Source: Beijerinckia mobilis
Lineage (GTDB): Bacteria > Pseudomonadota > Alphaproteobacteria > Rhizobiales > Beijerinckiaceae
NCBI RefSeq assembly: GCF_000745425.1
Contig: NZ_JQJH01000003.1
Location: forward strand, 186,001-250,000
Length of the DNA stretch: 64,000 nt
Direction: 5' to 3'
Every line of letters starts with the position of its first letter. Position 1 is the stretch's first letter. The notes under the pieces were generated by a model. The model was not told where the DNA came from. It did not search any database and worked only from the letters and a program-made list of their open reading frames with translations. The position numbers and the translations under genes were made by a program. Shown in pieces: positions 54,643-63,592 of the stretch.

Positions 54643-55473
54643 TTGTCCTTCCGACGACCGTCCATTCTGCCGGGTTTCGGCCTGACGCTTGGATATACAT
54701 TGGTCTATTTGACAGCCATTGTGCTGTTACCTGTGGCTCTTCTGATTCTCCGCTCGAGTTCTCTGGGTCTCGACGGCCTTTGGGCCATTGCCACCGAGCC
54801 GCGTGTCCTCGCGGCCTTGCGGATCAGCTTTGGCATGTCTCTGGCCGCCGCTGGCATCAATGTCGTCTTTGGGGCAATTATTGCCTGGGTACTGGCGCGT
54901 TATGAGTTTCCGGGCCGCCGCCTGCTCGATGCCGTCGTCGATCTGCCTTTTGCCTTGCCGACAGCCGTCGCAGGCATAGCGCTCGCCTCGCTTTATGCAC
55001 CTTCGGGCTGGATCGGCGGTCCCCTGTCTACCCTTGGCTGGCGTATTGCCTATACGCCGCTCGGCATCGGCGTAGCGCTGATTTTCATAGGGCTGCCGTT
55101 CATCGTCCGGACGGTGCAGCCGGTGATCGAGGAGCTGGACGCTGATGTCGAGGAAGCCTCCGCCACGCTTGGGGCGACACGTGCGCAAACGCTCTTGCGT
55201 GTCATTCTTCCTTCTCTTGTGCCTGCGCTATTGACGGGCTTTGCATTGGCTTTCGCGCGCGGTGTTGGCGAATACGGATCGGTGATCTTCCTCGCCGGCA
55301 ACCTTCCCTATGTATCCGAGATCGCGCCATTGCTCATCGTGGTCAAGCTGGAACAGTTTGATTACGCTTCGGCGACGGCAATTGCGACTTTGATGCTGAT
55401 CGTCTCTTTCTTCATTTTGTTGGTGATTAATCTCATTCAGTCCTGGAGCAGGCGGAGGTTTGGTTATGTCTGA
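54643..55473 (+). CDS. cysT: Sulfate/thiosulfate ABC transporter permease CysT (CysU)
   Basis: First permease subunit for sulfate uptake at the inner membrane. The 276-residue protein has about six helices and the ABC permease loop [30 protein letters not shown], which contacts Cys[16 protein letters not shown] is a CysT hallmark. The start is TTG at 54643, preceded by CGGAGAG at proper spacing; no ATG is suitable. It overlaps cysW by eight bases. The substrate-binding protein gene (cysP/sbp) that normally heads this operon is absent. Confidence 0.92.
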   Translation: MSFRRPSILPGFGLTLGYTLVYLTAIVLLPVALLILRSSSLGLDGLWAIATEPRVLAALRISFGMSLAAAGINVVFGAIIAWVLARYEFPGRRLLDAVVDLPFALPTAVAGIALASLYAPSGWIGGPLSTLGWRIAYTPLGIGVALIFIGLPFIVRTVQPVIEELDADVEEASATLGATRAQTLLRVILPSLVPALLTGFALAFARGVGEYGSVIFLAGNLPYVSEIAPLLIVVKLEQFDYASATAIATLMLIVSFFILLVINLIQSWSRRRFGYV

Positions 55474-56383
55474 GACCTCAATCGAATGGGTACCGGAGGC
55501 CGGTTTCGTCGTTCCGCAGAAACAGAGAGTCCGCCGCATCCGCACGGCTGTGACGACGGAAGGCCCGGTGCTGAGGGCCAGCCTTATTGGGATCGCAATC
55601 ACATTCCTTGCTCTCTTTCTCCTTTTGCCCCTGATCGTGGTCTTCTATGAAGCCTTCAATCATGGTCTCGGGGCTTATTTCTCTGCGCTGACGGAGCCGG
55701 ATACACGCGCGGCAATCGGGCTCACTTTGCTTGTGTCGGCCTTCGTCGTTCCACTCAATGTTGTCTTCGGTCTTGCTGCTGCCTGGGCAATCGCCAAATT
55801 TCAGTTTCCGGGGAAGAGTTTCCTCATCACCCTGATCGATCTGCCGTTTTCGGTATCGCCCGTGGTTGCCGGCCTGATCTATGTTTTGATGTTTGGATCG
55901 AATGGACTGCTCGGAGAATGGCTGCAGGCGCATGATATCAAAGTCATTTTCGCTGTTCCGGGCGTCGTCCTTGCGACGATTTTCGTCACCTTTCCCTTCG
56001 TCGCACGCGAAATTATTCCGCTGATGGAAACGCAGGGCACGGTCGAGGAGGAGGCCGCTCTGACGCTCGGGGCCAGCGGTTTCAGCACCTTTCTGCGCAT
56101 TACGCTCCCCAATATCAAATGGGCCTTGCTCTATGGCGTTCTGCTCTGCAATGCGCGTGCGATGGGTGAGTTCGGCGCGGTCTCCGTCGTTTCGGGGCAC
56201 ATTCGCGGCCTGACGGATACAATGCCGTTGCATATCGAAATTTTGTATAACGAATACAATATCACCGCGGCTTTCTCTGTCGCCTCGGTATTGGCGCTGC
56301 TGGCGCTGGTGACTTTGGTCGCCAAAACAGTGCTCGAAGGGGTGTGGGGCGAGGAACTCGCCGGGGGATCGCGCCGGCATTGA
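55466..56383 (+). CDS. cysW: Sulfate/thiosulfate ABC transporter permease CysW
   Basis: Second permease subunit. The 305-residue protein has the CysW features [53 protein letters not shown] (EAA-loop facing CysA) and [35 protein letters not shown]. The ATG at 55466 lies within the end of cysT, after GGCGGAGG, implying translational coupling. An earlier in-frame codon at 55460 is unlikely to be the start. Confidence 0.94.
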   Translation: MSETSIEWVPEAGFVVPQKQRVRRIRTAVTTEGPVLRASLIGIAITFLALFLLLPLIVVFYEAFNHGLGAYFSALTEPDTRAAIGLTLLVSAFVVPLNVVFGLAAAWAIAKFQFPGKSFLITLIDLPFSVSPVVAGLIYVLMFGSNGLLGEWLQAHDIKVIFAVPGVVLATIFVTFPFVAREIIPLMETQGTVEEEAALTLGASGFSTFLRITLPNIKWALLYGVLLCNARAMGEFGAVSVVSGHIRGLTDTMPLHIEILYNEYNITAAFSVASVLALLALVTLVAKTVLEGVWGEELAGGSRRH

Positions 56384-56482
56384 TCGAGCAGGTAGCGGCC
56401 TGATGCTTGTCGCAAACGCGATGTATGCGGCAGTAGAGGCCCTGGGGATTAAGGTCTGGGACAAGGTGCGGAGACAGGCATC

Positions 56483-57556
56483 ATGCAGATTCGTGTCGTT
56501 GATATCGTCAAGCAATTCGATCCGCGAGCCAAAGGGCCTGTGCTTGACCAGATCAATCTCAATGTCGTCGGCGGCGAATTGCTGGCTCTGCTTGGTCCTT
56601 CCGGATCCGGCAAGACCACTTTGCTGCGCATTATCGCCGGACTCGATCAGCCGACCGGCGGCAAGGTTTTCTTCGGTGAGGAAGACGCTTCAGGCTTGCG
56701 TGTTCAGGAACGCCGTGTCGGCTTCGTCTTTCAGAATTACGCTCTCTTCAAACATTTGACGCTTGAGGAGAATATCGCCTTCGGTCTGACGGTGCGCGAT
56801 CGCGCGACGCGTCCGCCGAAAGCGGAAATCAGGCGGCGGGCTCTCGAATTGCTGGATCTCGTGCAATTATCCGGTCTCGGCAAGCGTTATCCGGCGCAAT
56901 TGTCGGGCGGCCAGCGCCAGCGTGTCGCGCTTGCCCGTGCTCTCGCCGTCGAGCCGCGTGTTTTGCTTCTGGATGAGCCTTTCGGCGCGCTCGATGCCAA
57001 GGTTCGCCGTGATCTCCGGCTCTGGCTGCGCGAACTCCATGACCGGACGGGCCACACGACCTTATTTGTGACACATGACCAGGATGAAGCGTTGGAACTG
57101 GCCGATCGCGTCGCGGTCCTCTCGCAAGGGCGCATCGAGCAGATAGGTTCGCCCGACGAGATTTACGATCATCCCGCGACGGCCTTCGTTCATGGTTTCA
57201 TCGGCGAGTCGAGCGCCCTGCGGGTCAATGCACGTGAAGGTCGTCTCTTCATCGGCGATCGGCCGCTTTCGATTCCCTTGCGGGAAGAGCGTCCGGGTTG
57301 GGGCAGGCTGTTCATCCGGCCGCAGGATGTCGTCATCGGAGAAAAGGGATTGAGCGAGACAGGACGGCCGCCGATCGAGGCTGAGGTCCTCTCCTTGTGG
57401 CGTAGCGGCCCGACTCGCCGCGCGGAACTGGCGCTCGCAGGTGAGGCTGGCCGTATCGAGATCGACGCGCCGGTCGCGACTCCTCTCACCCCGGGAGAAA
57501 AAGTGCCGCTCCACTTTAAACGGGGTACCTTCTATCTGGAGACCCCGGCGGCCTAA
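56483..57556 (+). CDS. cysA: Sulfate/thiosulfate ABC transporter ATP-binding protein CysA
   Basis: ATPase of the sulfate importer. The 357-residue protein has Walker A GPSGSGKT (38-45), the signature LSGGQRQR, Walker B LLLDEPFGALD, the switch His in FVTHDQDE and a C-terminal TOBE-like regulatory domain (RLFIRPQDVVIGE). It lies 99 bases after cysW on the same strand. The membrane complex CysTWA is complete, but its periplasmic binding protein must be encoded elsewhere. Confidence 0.95.
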   Translation: MQIRVVDIVKQFDPRAKGPVLDQINLNVVGGELLALLGPSGSGKTTLLRIIAGLDQPTGGKVFFGEEDASGLRVQERRVGFVFQNYALFKHLTLEENIAFGLTVRDRATRPPKAEIRRRALELLDLVQLSGLGKRYPAQLSGGQRQRVALARALAVEPRVLLLDEPFGALDAKVRRDLRLWLRELHDRTGHTTLFVTHDQDEALELADRVAVLSQGRIEQIGSPDEIYDHPATAFVHGFIGESSALRVNAREGRLFIGDRPLSIPLREERPGWGRLFIRPQDVVIGEKGLSETGRPPIEAEVLSLWRSGPTRRAELALAGEAGRIEIDAPVATPLTPGEKVPLHFKRGTFYLETPAA

Positions 57557-58205
57557 TGTCGCAAAGAACGCATCGGAGTGGGGTGCCGGTGAAACTGTGC
57601 TGTTTGAATTGAACGAAGTCAGGCTGGTCGTTCGGCGGATGATGAGCCTGTCGGCATAGACAGCGCGTTTTGACCGCTGGCGCGTTAGGCGGCCTTTCCG
57701 CAATGTGGATGCTGCCGAAAGAGGCAATCGAATCCCCTTCGTCCTCCTTTGCCGGAAGGACATCCCTCCCTTTTAGAGTTTTCGTGCTGAGGCCCATTGC
57801 GGCACATCCGCGCGGTCCTTCGGCCCAATCCCACGTCCCGGCTCGTTGGCAGATTCGGGATCTGCTCCAATTACGACGGTGCGAGGTTTAGATACTTTCG
57901 GATGGCCCTATGCGTTTGGTTGCGATGGCGGCCAATGCGAGGACGAAATTTAAAAAAAATGCGCTGCTGCCCCGGAAAATTTTCTGCGCCGGGCCATCTT
58001 CAACGAGTGGGCAATTTCCTTTGCCTGCATCATGCCCTAAAAGCGCGACTTGAAAGCGCCATGATCGGGGAATGGATAGGCACTTTCGCAAGGCTCGCGG
58101 CGTCTATCAATTTTGCCGCGCTTTGTGAAAGGTCTTTTTTCACATGTCTGATAAAAGCCTCGTGAAATCTCCAACGCTCAGGATGGCCTGAATTCGGGAG
58201 TTTGC
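57557..58205. other. Gene-free stretch between cysA and the DedA gene
   Basis: No supported gene; the frames here lack ribosome sites and protein character. I see no strong hairpin or repeat. Confidence 0.45.
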
Positions 58206-58859
58206 GTGTTTCTGACCGACATAGAACCCTATATCGTCCAGCATGGCTATTGGGCTGTCTTCGTGATCGTTCTGCTCGAAAGCGCGGGCGTTCCCCTGCC
58301 TGGGGAAACGGCATTGTTGCTCGCCGCCGGCTATGCGGGCGCGACGGGACAGATGCAGCTTGCCTGGATCATCATCGCGGCAGCGGGCGGCGCTGTTATC
58401 GGCGACAATATCGGCTTCTGGATCGGCCGCAGGTGGGGCGCGACCTTTCTTCTGCGTTACGGCAAATATATTCACCTGCCGGAGACCCGGTTGCAGGTCG
58501 GCCAGTTTCTGTTCAAGAAGCATGGCGCGAAAATCGTTTTCTTCGGCCGTTTCGTTGCCTTTCTGCGTGTGCTTGCCGCCTTGCTCGCCGGTGTGAATCA
58601 CTTCGGCTGGGGGCCTTTCCTGCTCTATAATGCCGCCGGTGCCATCGTCTGGTCTGTGGTCATGGGCGGAGGCGCCTTCGTCTTCGGTGATTCGATGAGC
58701 AAGGTGAGCGGTCCCTTGGGGATCATCGCTCTCGCCATTTTCATCGGTGCGATCGTCGCTTTCATGATCGTCATCAGGCGGGAGGAGCGCAAGTTCGAGG
58801 AACAGATCAGCGGCTGCCCTGAAGCCGATATCCGCCCTCTTGTGGAAACCGGCGAATAA
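58206..58859 (+). CDS. DedA family membrane protein
   Basis: A 217-residue inner-membrane protein of the DedA (SNARE-associated, VTT) superfamily: LESAGVPLPGETALLLAAGYAG near the start, then GAVIGDNIGFWIGRRWG, FGRFVAFLRVLAALLAG and a C-terminal helix. DedA proteins are linked to membrane homeostasis and polyprenyl phosphate recycling in other bacteria; the specific role here is unknown. The start is GTG 58206. A charged C-terminal tail follows the last helix. It is followed by a small secreted protein gene. Confidence 0.9.
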   Translation: MFLTDIEPYIVQHGYWAVFVIVLLESAGVPLPGETALLLAAGYAGATGQMQLAWIIIAAAGGAVIGDNIGFWIGRRWGATFLLRYGKYIHLPETRLQVGQFLFKKHGAKIVFFGRFVAFLRVLAALLAGVNHFGWGPFLLYNAAGAIVWSVVMGGGAFVFGDSMSKVSGPLGIIALAIFIGAIVAFMIVIRREERKFEEQISGCPEADIRPLVETGE

Positions 58860-58941
58860 GGCGCTGGGAAGCGGCTTTCCGGAACGAAGCGGGACACGAG
58901 ACGTTCGTCTGCTTTGCGTAAATCCGGAAAGGAATTTCGCG

Positions 58942-59241
58942 ATGCGACTGAATCCTCTCAGACTTGCGTGCTTTGCCGCGGCTTTGGCGGCAGGGCCGGT
59001 TTGGGCTCAGATGGCACCGGGTCAGGCCGGCAATCCGCAGGAAGTCATTCCGGAGAAGGCTCCCACATTACCGAAGACGGAGCCTTACCATGGAGGACCG
59101 CAACCGCAGAATCCCTTGCGCAGCGGCCGCAGCGTTGGCAAGACGCTCGACAATTCGAATGGTGTCGTCACGTCGCCGGAAGATGTCGATCCCGAAATGT
59201 CCACGGATGCGCCGGTCCCTCATCCTCAGGAGACCCGGTGA
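58942..59241 (+). CDS. Small secreted proline-rich protein
   Basis: A 99-residue protein with a clear signal peptide (LACFAAALAAGPVWAQ) and a mature part rich in Pro, Gln, Asn and Gly without predicted structure (PTLPKTEPYHGGPQPQNPL). The ATG follows AAAGGAA by eight bases, whereas the frame extends upstream to 58840 without a site. It lies 83 bases after the DedA gene on the same strand and may be cotranscribed. No family recognised. Confidence 0.6.
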   Translation: MRLNPLRLACFAAALAAGPVWAQMAPGQAGNPQEVIPEKAPTLPKTEPYHGGPQPQNPLRSGRSVGKTLDNSNGVVTSPEDVDPEMSTDAPVPHPQETR

Positions 59242-59531
59242 TCCCGTCTTGTGTGAATCGACGAATGGCACTCCCGTCATTCTCAACTAAGCTGCGGGTT
59301 AGATGGATTTAAGGAAGACTAGGGCATTGCTTTGGCAGTGAATGGTCTCAGGAGCCGACGCGCGTCTTGCACCGGCTGCGCCAGATTTATCGCCGGGATG
59401 ATTGACATCAGTCTCGCGATGGCGCTTTCCTGCCCTCAGACGCCGTAACGTTGCCATCCTTTTCGGACGTAGCGTTCTATTGTGACGGTTACGGCATTTT
59501 CAGGCTCTGCCTTTTTCCCGGTCGATCATTC

Positions 59532-60887
59532 GTGAACGCTCCTGCCTCAATGCCGCGCGCCGTCTTCACTGAAGGCTCGCCGATGCGTCATGTCCTCGTC
59601 ATGACCGGGGCGGGTTCCATCGGCCTGGTCGCTGCTTTCATGGTGGATTTTCTGTCGCTCCTCTATGTTTCGCGGCTGAACAATCCGCATATGACTGCCG
59701 CCGTGGGCTTTTCCAGCCAGGTTTTGTTCTTTCCCATTTCGATCGAGATCGGATTTTCTATCGGCATCGGCGCGGTGGTGTCGCGGACCATCGGAGCGGG
59801 TAACAGGGCGCTCGCGCGCCAGTTGGCGGCCTCCGGGCTCGTTCTGGTCGCTTTTCTGCTGGTGATTCTGGTGATGGCGGTCCTGCCCTTCGTCGAAGGG
59901 ATTCTGACCTTTGCCGGAGCGCGGGATGAGACACTGGAGATCGGCACGCGCTATCTTGCGATTACCTTGCCGAGCATGATCTTTCTTGGCCTCGCGATGG
60001 CGCTGGCGAGCCTTTTGCGCGCGGTAGGTGACCCGCGCCGTTCGATGTATGTCACTTTGGGCGGCGGCATCGTCACGGCCATGCTCGATCCGCTGTTCAT
60101 TTTCGTTTTCGGGCTCGGCGTCGAGGGCGCTGCGATCGTCGTTCTGATTTCGCGCTTTGCCTGCATGGTCGTCGGTCTCCATGGTGCCGTCCTGCGGCAT
60201 AATCTCGTCGGCCAGCCGAAGCTACGGGCGATCGGAGGCGACGTCCGACCGATCTTCTATGTCGCCGTTCCGGCGATCCTGACCAATCTCGCTGCGCCCG
60301 TCGCCAATCTTTATTCTTTGCGGATCGCCGCGACATTCGGCGAAACGATCGTGGCCGCTTTCGCCCTGATCGACCGGCTGACGCCACTCGCCTTCGGAGT
60401 CCTTTACGCACTTTCGGGAAGTGTCGGGCCGATCATGGCGCAAAATCTCGGTGCGTGTCTGCCCCACCGCGTCCGCCGGACCTTGACGGATTGCCTGATC
60501 GTCGCGGCGGTCTATACGCTGGTCATCTGGGCCGTCCTGTGGATTTCGGCACCCTGGCTTGCGGCGCTTTTCGCTGTCTCCGGCGAAACGCGGCACCTCC
60601 TCATCTATTTTTGCACTTATGGCGGCATGTTGTGGCTTTTCCTCGGCGGCATCTTCGTGGCCAATGCCGCCTTCAACAATCTCGGCTTTCCGTTTCTATC
60701 GACCTTCTTCAACTGGGGGAGAGCGACGCTCGGCACAATGCCGTTTGTCGCCTTGGGCGCGCATCGTTTTGGGGCGACGGGCATTATTATGGGGATGACT
60801 GTTGGCGCGGCACTTTTCGGGCTCGGCGCGATGGCTACCGCCTATCTCGTCACCGGGCGGCTCGCCAAGGCGCCGCGTGACGCGTAA
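59532..60887 (+). CDS. MATE family multidrug/toxin efflux transporter
   Basis: A 451-residue membrane protein with 12 helices in two similar halves. Characteristic blocks are MRHVLVMTGAGSIGLVAAFMVDFLSLLYVSRL (MatE start; landmark near residue 18), LARQLAASGLVLVAFLLV, LASLLRAVGDPRRSM and LFLGGIFVANAAFNNLGFPFLSTFFN. MATE proteins expel drugs or metabolites in exchange for Na+ or H+; the substrate is unknown. The start is uncertain: GTG 59532 or the ATG at 59550 both fit; the frame is open to 59451. Confidence 0.88.
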   Translation: MNAPASMPRAVFTEGSPMRHVLVMTGAGSIGLVAAFMVDFLSLLYVSRLNNPHMTAAVGFSSQVLFFPISIEIGFSIGIGAVVSRTIGAGNRALARQLAASGLVLVAFLLVILVMAVLPFVEGILTFAGARDETLEIGTRYLAITLPSMIFLGLAMALASLLRAVGDPRRSMYVTLGGGIVTAMLDPLFIFVFGLGVEGAAIVVLISRFACMVVGLHGAVLRHNLVGQPKLRAIGGDVRPIFYVAVPAILTNLAAPVANLYSLRIAATFGETIVAAFALIDRLTPLAFGVLYALSGSVGPIMAQNLGACLPHRVRRTLTDCLIVAAVYTLVIWAVLWISAPWLAALFAVSGETRHLLIYFCTYGGMLWLFLGGIFVANAAFNNLGFPFLSTFFNWGRATLGTMPFVALGAHRFGATGIIMGMTVGAALFGLGAMATAYLVTGRLAKAPRDA

Positions 60888-61005
60888 CATTCGCAAAACG
60901 GCGCCAGGATTCATGATCCGCGACCTTTTTCCGCGCGACGGGAATCGCGTGGAACCGAAATTCCAAACCGAAATTTTGTGAGACCCGGAACGGGAGGAAT
61001 CTTTG

Positions 61006-61836
61006 ATGTTCAATCTTTATGAGATTCTCCAGAATGCTCAGAACGGCTATGGAACTGAAAATCTGGCAAAACAATTCGGATTGTCGCGCGAGCAGACCGA
61101 GGCGGTGATTCAGGCGCTGCTGCCTTCCCTTTCCTCGGGTTTCCAGTCGAGCATGATGAACCCGGCGGCCTTCGGTTCCTTCATGGGAGCCATGAGCAAT
61201 CCGCAGAATCAGGCTGCCTATGCCACCTCCGATGCGACGCAGGCGGGCGCGACGGCGAGCCAGGGTGCCGAGCTCTTCGGCCAGATGTTCGGGCCGCAGG
61301 CGATGGAGCCCCTGGCGAAACAGGCCGCCGTGCTCAGCGGAGTCAGCCCGCAGATTATCCAGAAAATGCTGCCTGTGCTGTTTTCGATGCTGATGAATGG
61401 CGTCGTTAATGCCATGCGCGAGAAAGGCTTTGGCGGCTTTTTCGATCAGATGGCACAGAGCGGTGCTGGCTCTTGGGGAAATATTCTCGGACAGATGTTT
61501 GGTGGAGCGGCGCCTGCGCCGCAAGCGCAGCCCCAGGCAGAGCCGCAGGCTCCATCCGGTGGTCAGAGGCAGGGGGAGGCCGGGGCAGGCGGCGTCTTCG
61601 GCAATCTGTGGGGGTCGATTTTGGGACAGGCCCTGGGGGGCGGTCAGGCCCAGCAGCCTTCGCCGAACATGCAGACCATGCCCGGGTTCGATCCAGCGAC
61701 AATTCAGGCCGGTTTTGAAGCCTTGAGCAAGATGTTTCAGCCTGGTGGGACGGGAACGGCGACGCGCGCCGCATCTGATGTGCCACCCACGGATCTTTCA
61801 AGTGAAATTGGCGACATTTTGAGCAATAAAAAGTAG
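61006..61836 (+). CDS. DUF937 family protein
   Basis: A 276-residue protein. The N-terminal half has the DUF937 pattern (GYGTENLAKQFGLSREQTEAVIQALLPSLSSGFQSSM), followed by helical Met-rich segments (SPQIIQKMLPVLFSMLMNGVV) and a low-complexity Ala/Pro/Gln/Gly region ending in a conserved-looking tail (PTDLSSEIGDILSNKK). Its role is unknown. The ATG at 61006 is preceded by GGGAGGA at good spacing. A hairpin with T-run ends the transcript at 61951-61975. Confidence 0.8.
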   Translation: MFNLYEILQNAQNGYGTENLAKQFGLSREQTEAVIQALLPSLSSGFQSSMMNPAAFGSFMGAMSNPQNQAAYATSDATQAGATASQGAELFGQMFGPQAMEPLAKQAAVLSGVSPQIIQKMLPVLFSMLMNGVVNAMREKGFGGFFDQMAQSGAGSWGNILGQMFGGAAPAPQAQPQAEPQAPSGGQRQGEAGAGGVFGNLWGSILGQALGGGQAQQPSPNMQTMPGFDPATIQAGFEALSKMFQPGGTGTATRAASDVPPTDLSSEIGDILSNKK

Positions 61837-61950
61837 GGAACACGCACCAGACCGGCTCCGGCCATTGTGACGGGTGAAGCGCATGCGGTTCAAGCCGCAC
61901 GTATTCCATTCAAATTTCTTGAATGGAGCCGGTTTGAAACATCCGGACCT
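61837..61950 (+). other. Structured 3' region after the DUF937 gene
   Basis: ACCGGCTCC (61851-61859) pairs with GGAGCCGGT (61925-61933); within it TGCGG/CCGCA (near 61884-61898) and CCATTCAA/TTGAATGG (61906-61913, 61919-61926) form inner hairpins, the last overlapping the outer arm by two bases so they may compete. A terminator follows. It may be only a long 3' UTR or a small RNA; no known family recognised. Confidence 0.4.
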
Positions 61951-61975
61951 GCCCTCCGCGCATGGGAGGGCTTTT
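61951..61975 (+). terminator. Rho-independent terminator after the DUF937 gene
   Basis: GCCCTCC (61951-61957) and GGAGGGC (61965-61971) form a 7-bp stem, followed by TTTT. It follows the structured region and precedes the gshA promoter. Confidence 0.75.
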
Positions 61976-62122
61976 GCGACTTTGGGGCTCGCCTTTCCCG
62001 AGTCAAAGAGGCGTGGCGTGCCGAATGGATTGCGCGTCGACGCGCACGCGCCTATGAAGCTTTTACGGCACGGGTGAAGCCTGCACCCGCAACATGATCC
62101 TTGAGTAGATGAAAGCGCGTCA

Positions 62123-63505
62123 ATGGCTCGCGACGTTTCGGATTCGACCCTCATCACGTCGCGCGCGGAGCTCGTCGCGTGGTTTAATGAGGGCATGAAG
62201 CCACCGGCCGACTTCAAGGTCGGGACGGAACATGAAAAATTTCCCTTCTACCGTTCGAGCCATGAGCCCGTACCCTATGAGGGCGATCGGGGGATCAAGG
62301 CGCTTCTCGACGGAATGCAAGCGCGTCTGAACTGGGAACCGATCCTTGATCGCGAACACATCATCGGTCTTTTTGACGAGAAAGGCGGCGGAGCGATCTC
62401 GCTTGAACCCGGCGGTCAGTTCGAGCTTTCCGGCGCGCCGCTTGCCACGATCCACGAAACGCGGGAAGAATTAGAGCATCATTTCAAGGCGCTCGATTCC
62501 GTCGCCGAGCCTCTGGGCATCGGTTTCCTGCTCATTGGCATGACGCCCAAATGGCGGCGCGAGGATGTGCCGGTAATGCCTAAACAGCGTTACGACATCA
62601 TGCGGCGCTATATGCCCAAGGTCGGCACGCGCGGACTCGACATGATGTTTCGCACCTCGACGGTGCAGGCCAATCTCGATTATTCGAGTGAGGCCGACAT
62701 GGTTTTGAAAATGCGGGTCGCGATCGCCCTGCAGCCCCTGTTGACCGCGCTTTTCGCCAATTCGCCCTTTACCGATGGCAAGCCCAATGGACTGCTTTCC
62801 GCCCGGTCGGAGATCTGGCGGGATACGGACAAGGCGCGCGCCGGCATGCTGCCCTTCGTCTTCGAAGACGGCATGGGGTTTGATCGCTACGTCGATTATG
62901 CGCTCGACGTGCCGATGTATTTCGTCAAGCGGGGCGAAGTCTATCACGATGTCGCCGGGGCAAGCTTCCGCGATCTTCTGGCCGGCCGCCTGCCGCAATT
63001 GCCGGGCGAGCGCGCGACTCTCTCGGACTGGGCCAATCACCTCTCGACCATTTTTCCGGAAGTACGGCTGAAACGTTATCTCGAAATGCGCGGCGCCGAC
63101 GTCGGGCCGCTTCCGCTCTGCCTCGCTCTGCCGGCTTTTTGTGTCGGGTTGCTTTATGATACCGCCTCGCTCGAATCCGCCTGGGATCTCGTAAAATCCT
63201 GGAGCGTCGAGGAGCGGCAGACCTTGCGGGACGACGTGCCTCGCCTCGGCCTCAAAGCTTCGGTGAAAGGCCGCAGCCTGCGGGAGATCGGGGTGGATGT
63301 GCTGGCGCTCGCCCGCGCGGGACTGAAGGCGCGGGCAAGGCTCGATGAGGCGGGCGACGACGAAACCCATTTCCTTGATCCGCTCGACGCGATTATCGCC
63401 GGGCAATCCGAAGCCGAGCGGCTCTTGTCGCTTTATGACGGCGCGTGGGGTCAATCGGTCGATCCGTTGTTCGATCTCGGATCGCCGGTTCTCGCTGCGG
63501 TGTGA
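62123..63505 (+). CDS. gshA: Glutamate-cysteine ligase (GCS2/plant-type)
   Basis: First enzyme of glutathione synthesis; joins glutamate and cysteine with ATP. The 460-residue protein has the GCS2 pattern: VGTEHEKFPFY, ISLEPGGQFELSGAPL (metal/substrate residues) and RTSTVQANLDYSSEADM. Length and motifs are those of the proteobacterial plant-type enzyme. It uses cysteine derived from the cys operons in this window, and its product supports gloA. The start is the ATG at 62123, shortly after a GAAAG stretch; the family starts at this position. Confidence 0.94.
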   Translation: MARDVSDSTLITSRAELVAWFNEGMKPPADFKVGTEHEKFPFYRSSHEPVPYEGDRGIKALLDGMQARLNWEPILDREHIIGLFDEKGGGAISLEPGGQFELSGAPLATIHETREELEHHFKALDSVAEPLGIGFLLIGMTPKWRREDVPVMPKQRYDIMRRYMPKVGTRGLDMMFRTSTVQANLDYSSEADMVLKMRVAIALQPLLTALFANSPFTDGKPNGLLSARSEIWRDTDKARAGMLPFVFEDGMGFDRYVDYALDVPMYFVKRGEVYHDVAGASFRDLLAGRLPQLPGERATLSDWANHLSTIFPEVRLKRYLEMRGADVGPLPLCLALPAFCVGLLYDTASLESAWDLVKSWSVEERQTLRDDVPRLGLKASVKGRSLREIGVDVLALARAGLKARARLDEAGDDETHFLDPLDAIIAGQSEAERLLSLYDGAWGQSVDPLFDLGSPVLAAV

Positions 63506-63592
63506 TGCCAAATTCCAATACCGGGCTCATACAGGGACCAAGTCTCATTGAGAATCGGTATTTGCTGAAGCGATAGGAATGGATTTGGATTG

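Noticed and set aside
61881-61900. A tRNA T-arm-like hairpin (GGTTCAAGCC)
   Set aside because: The loop is six bases when paired correctly, and no acceptor, D or anticodon arms surround it.
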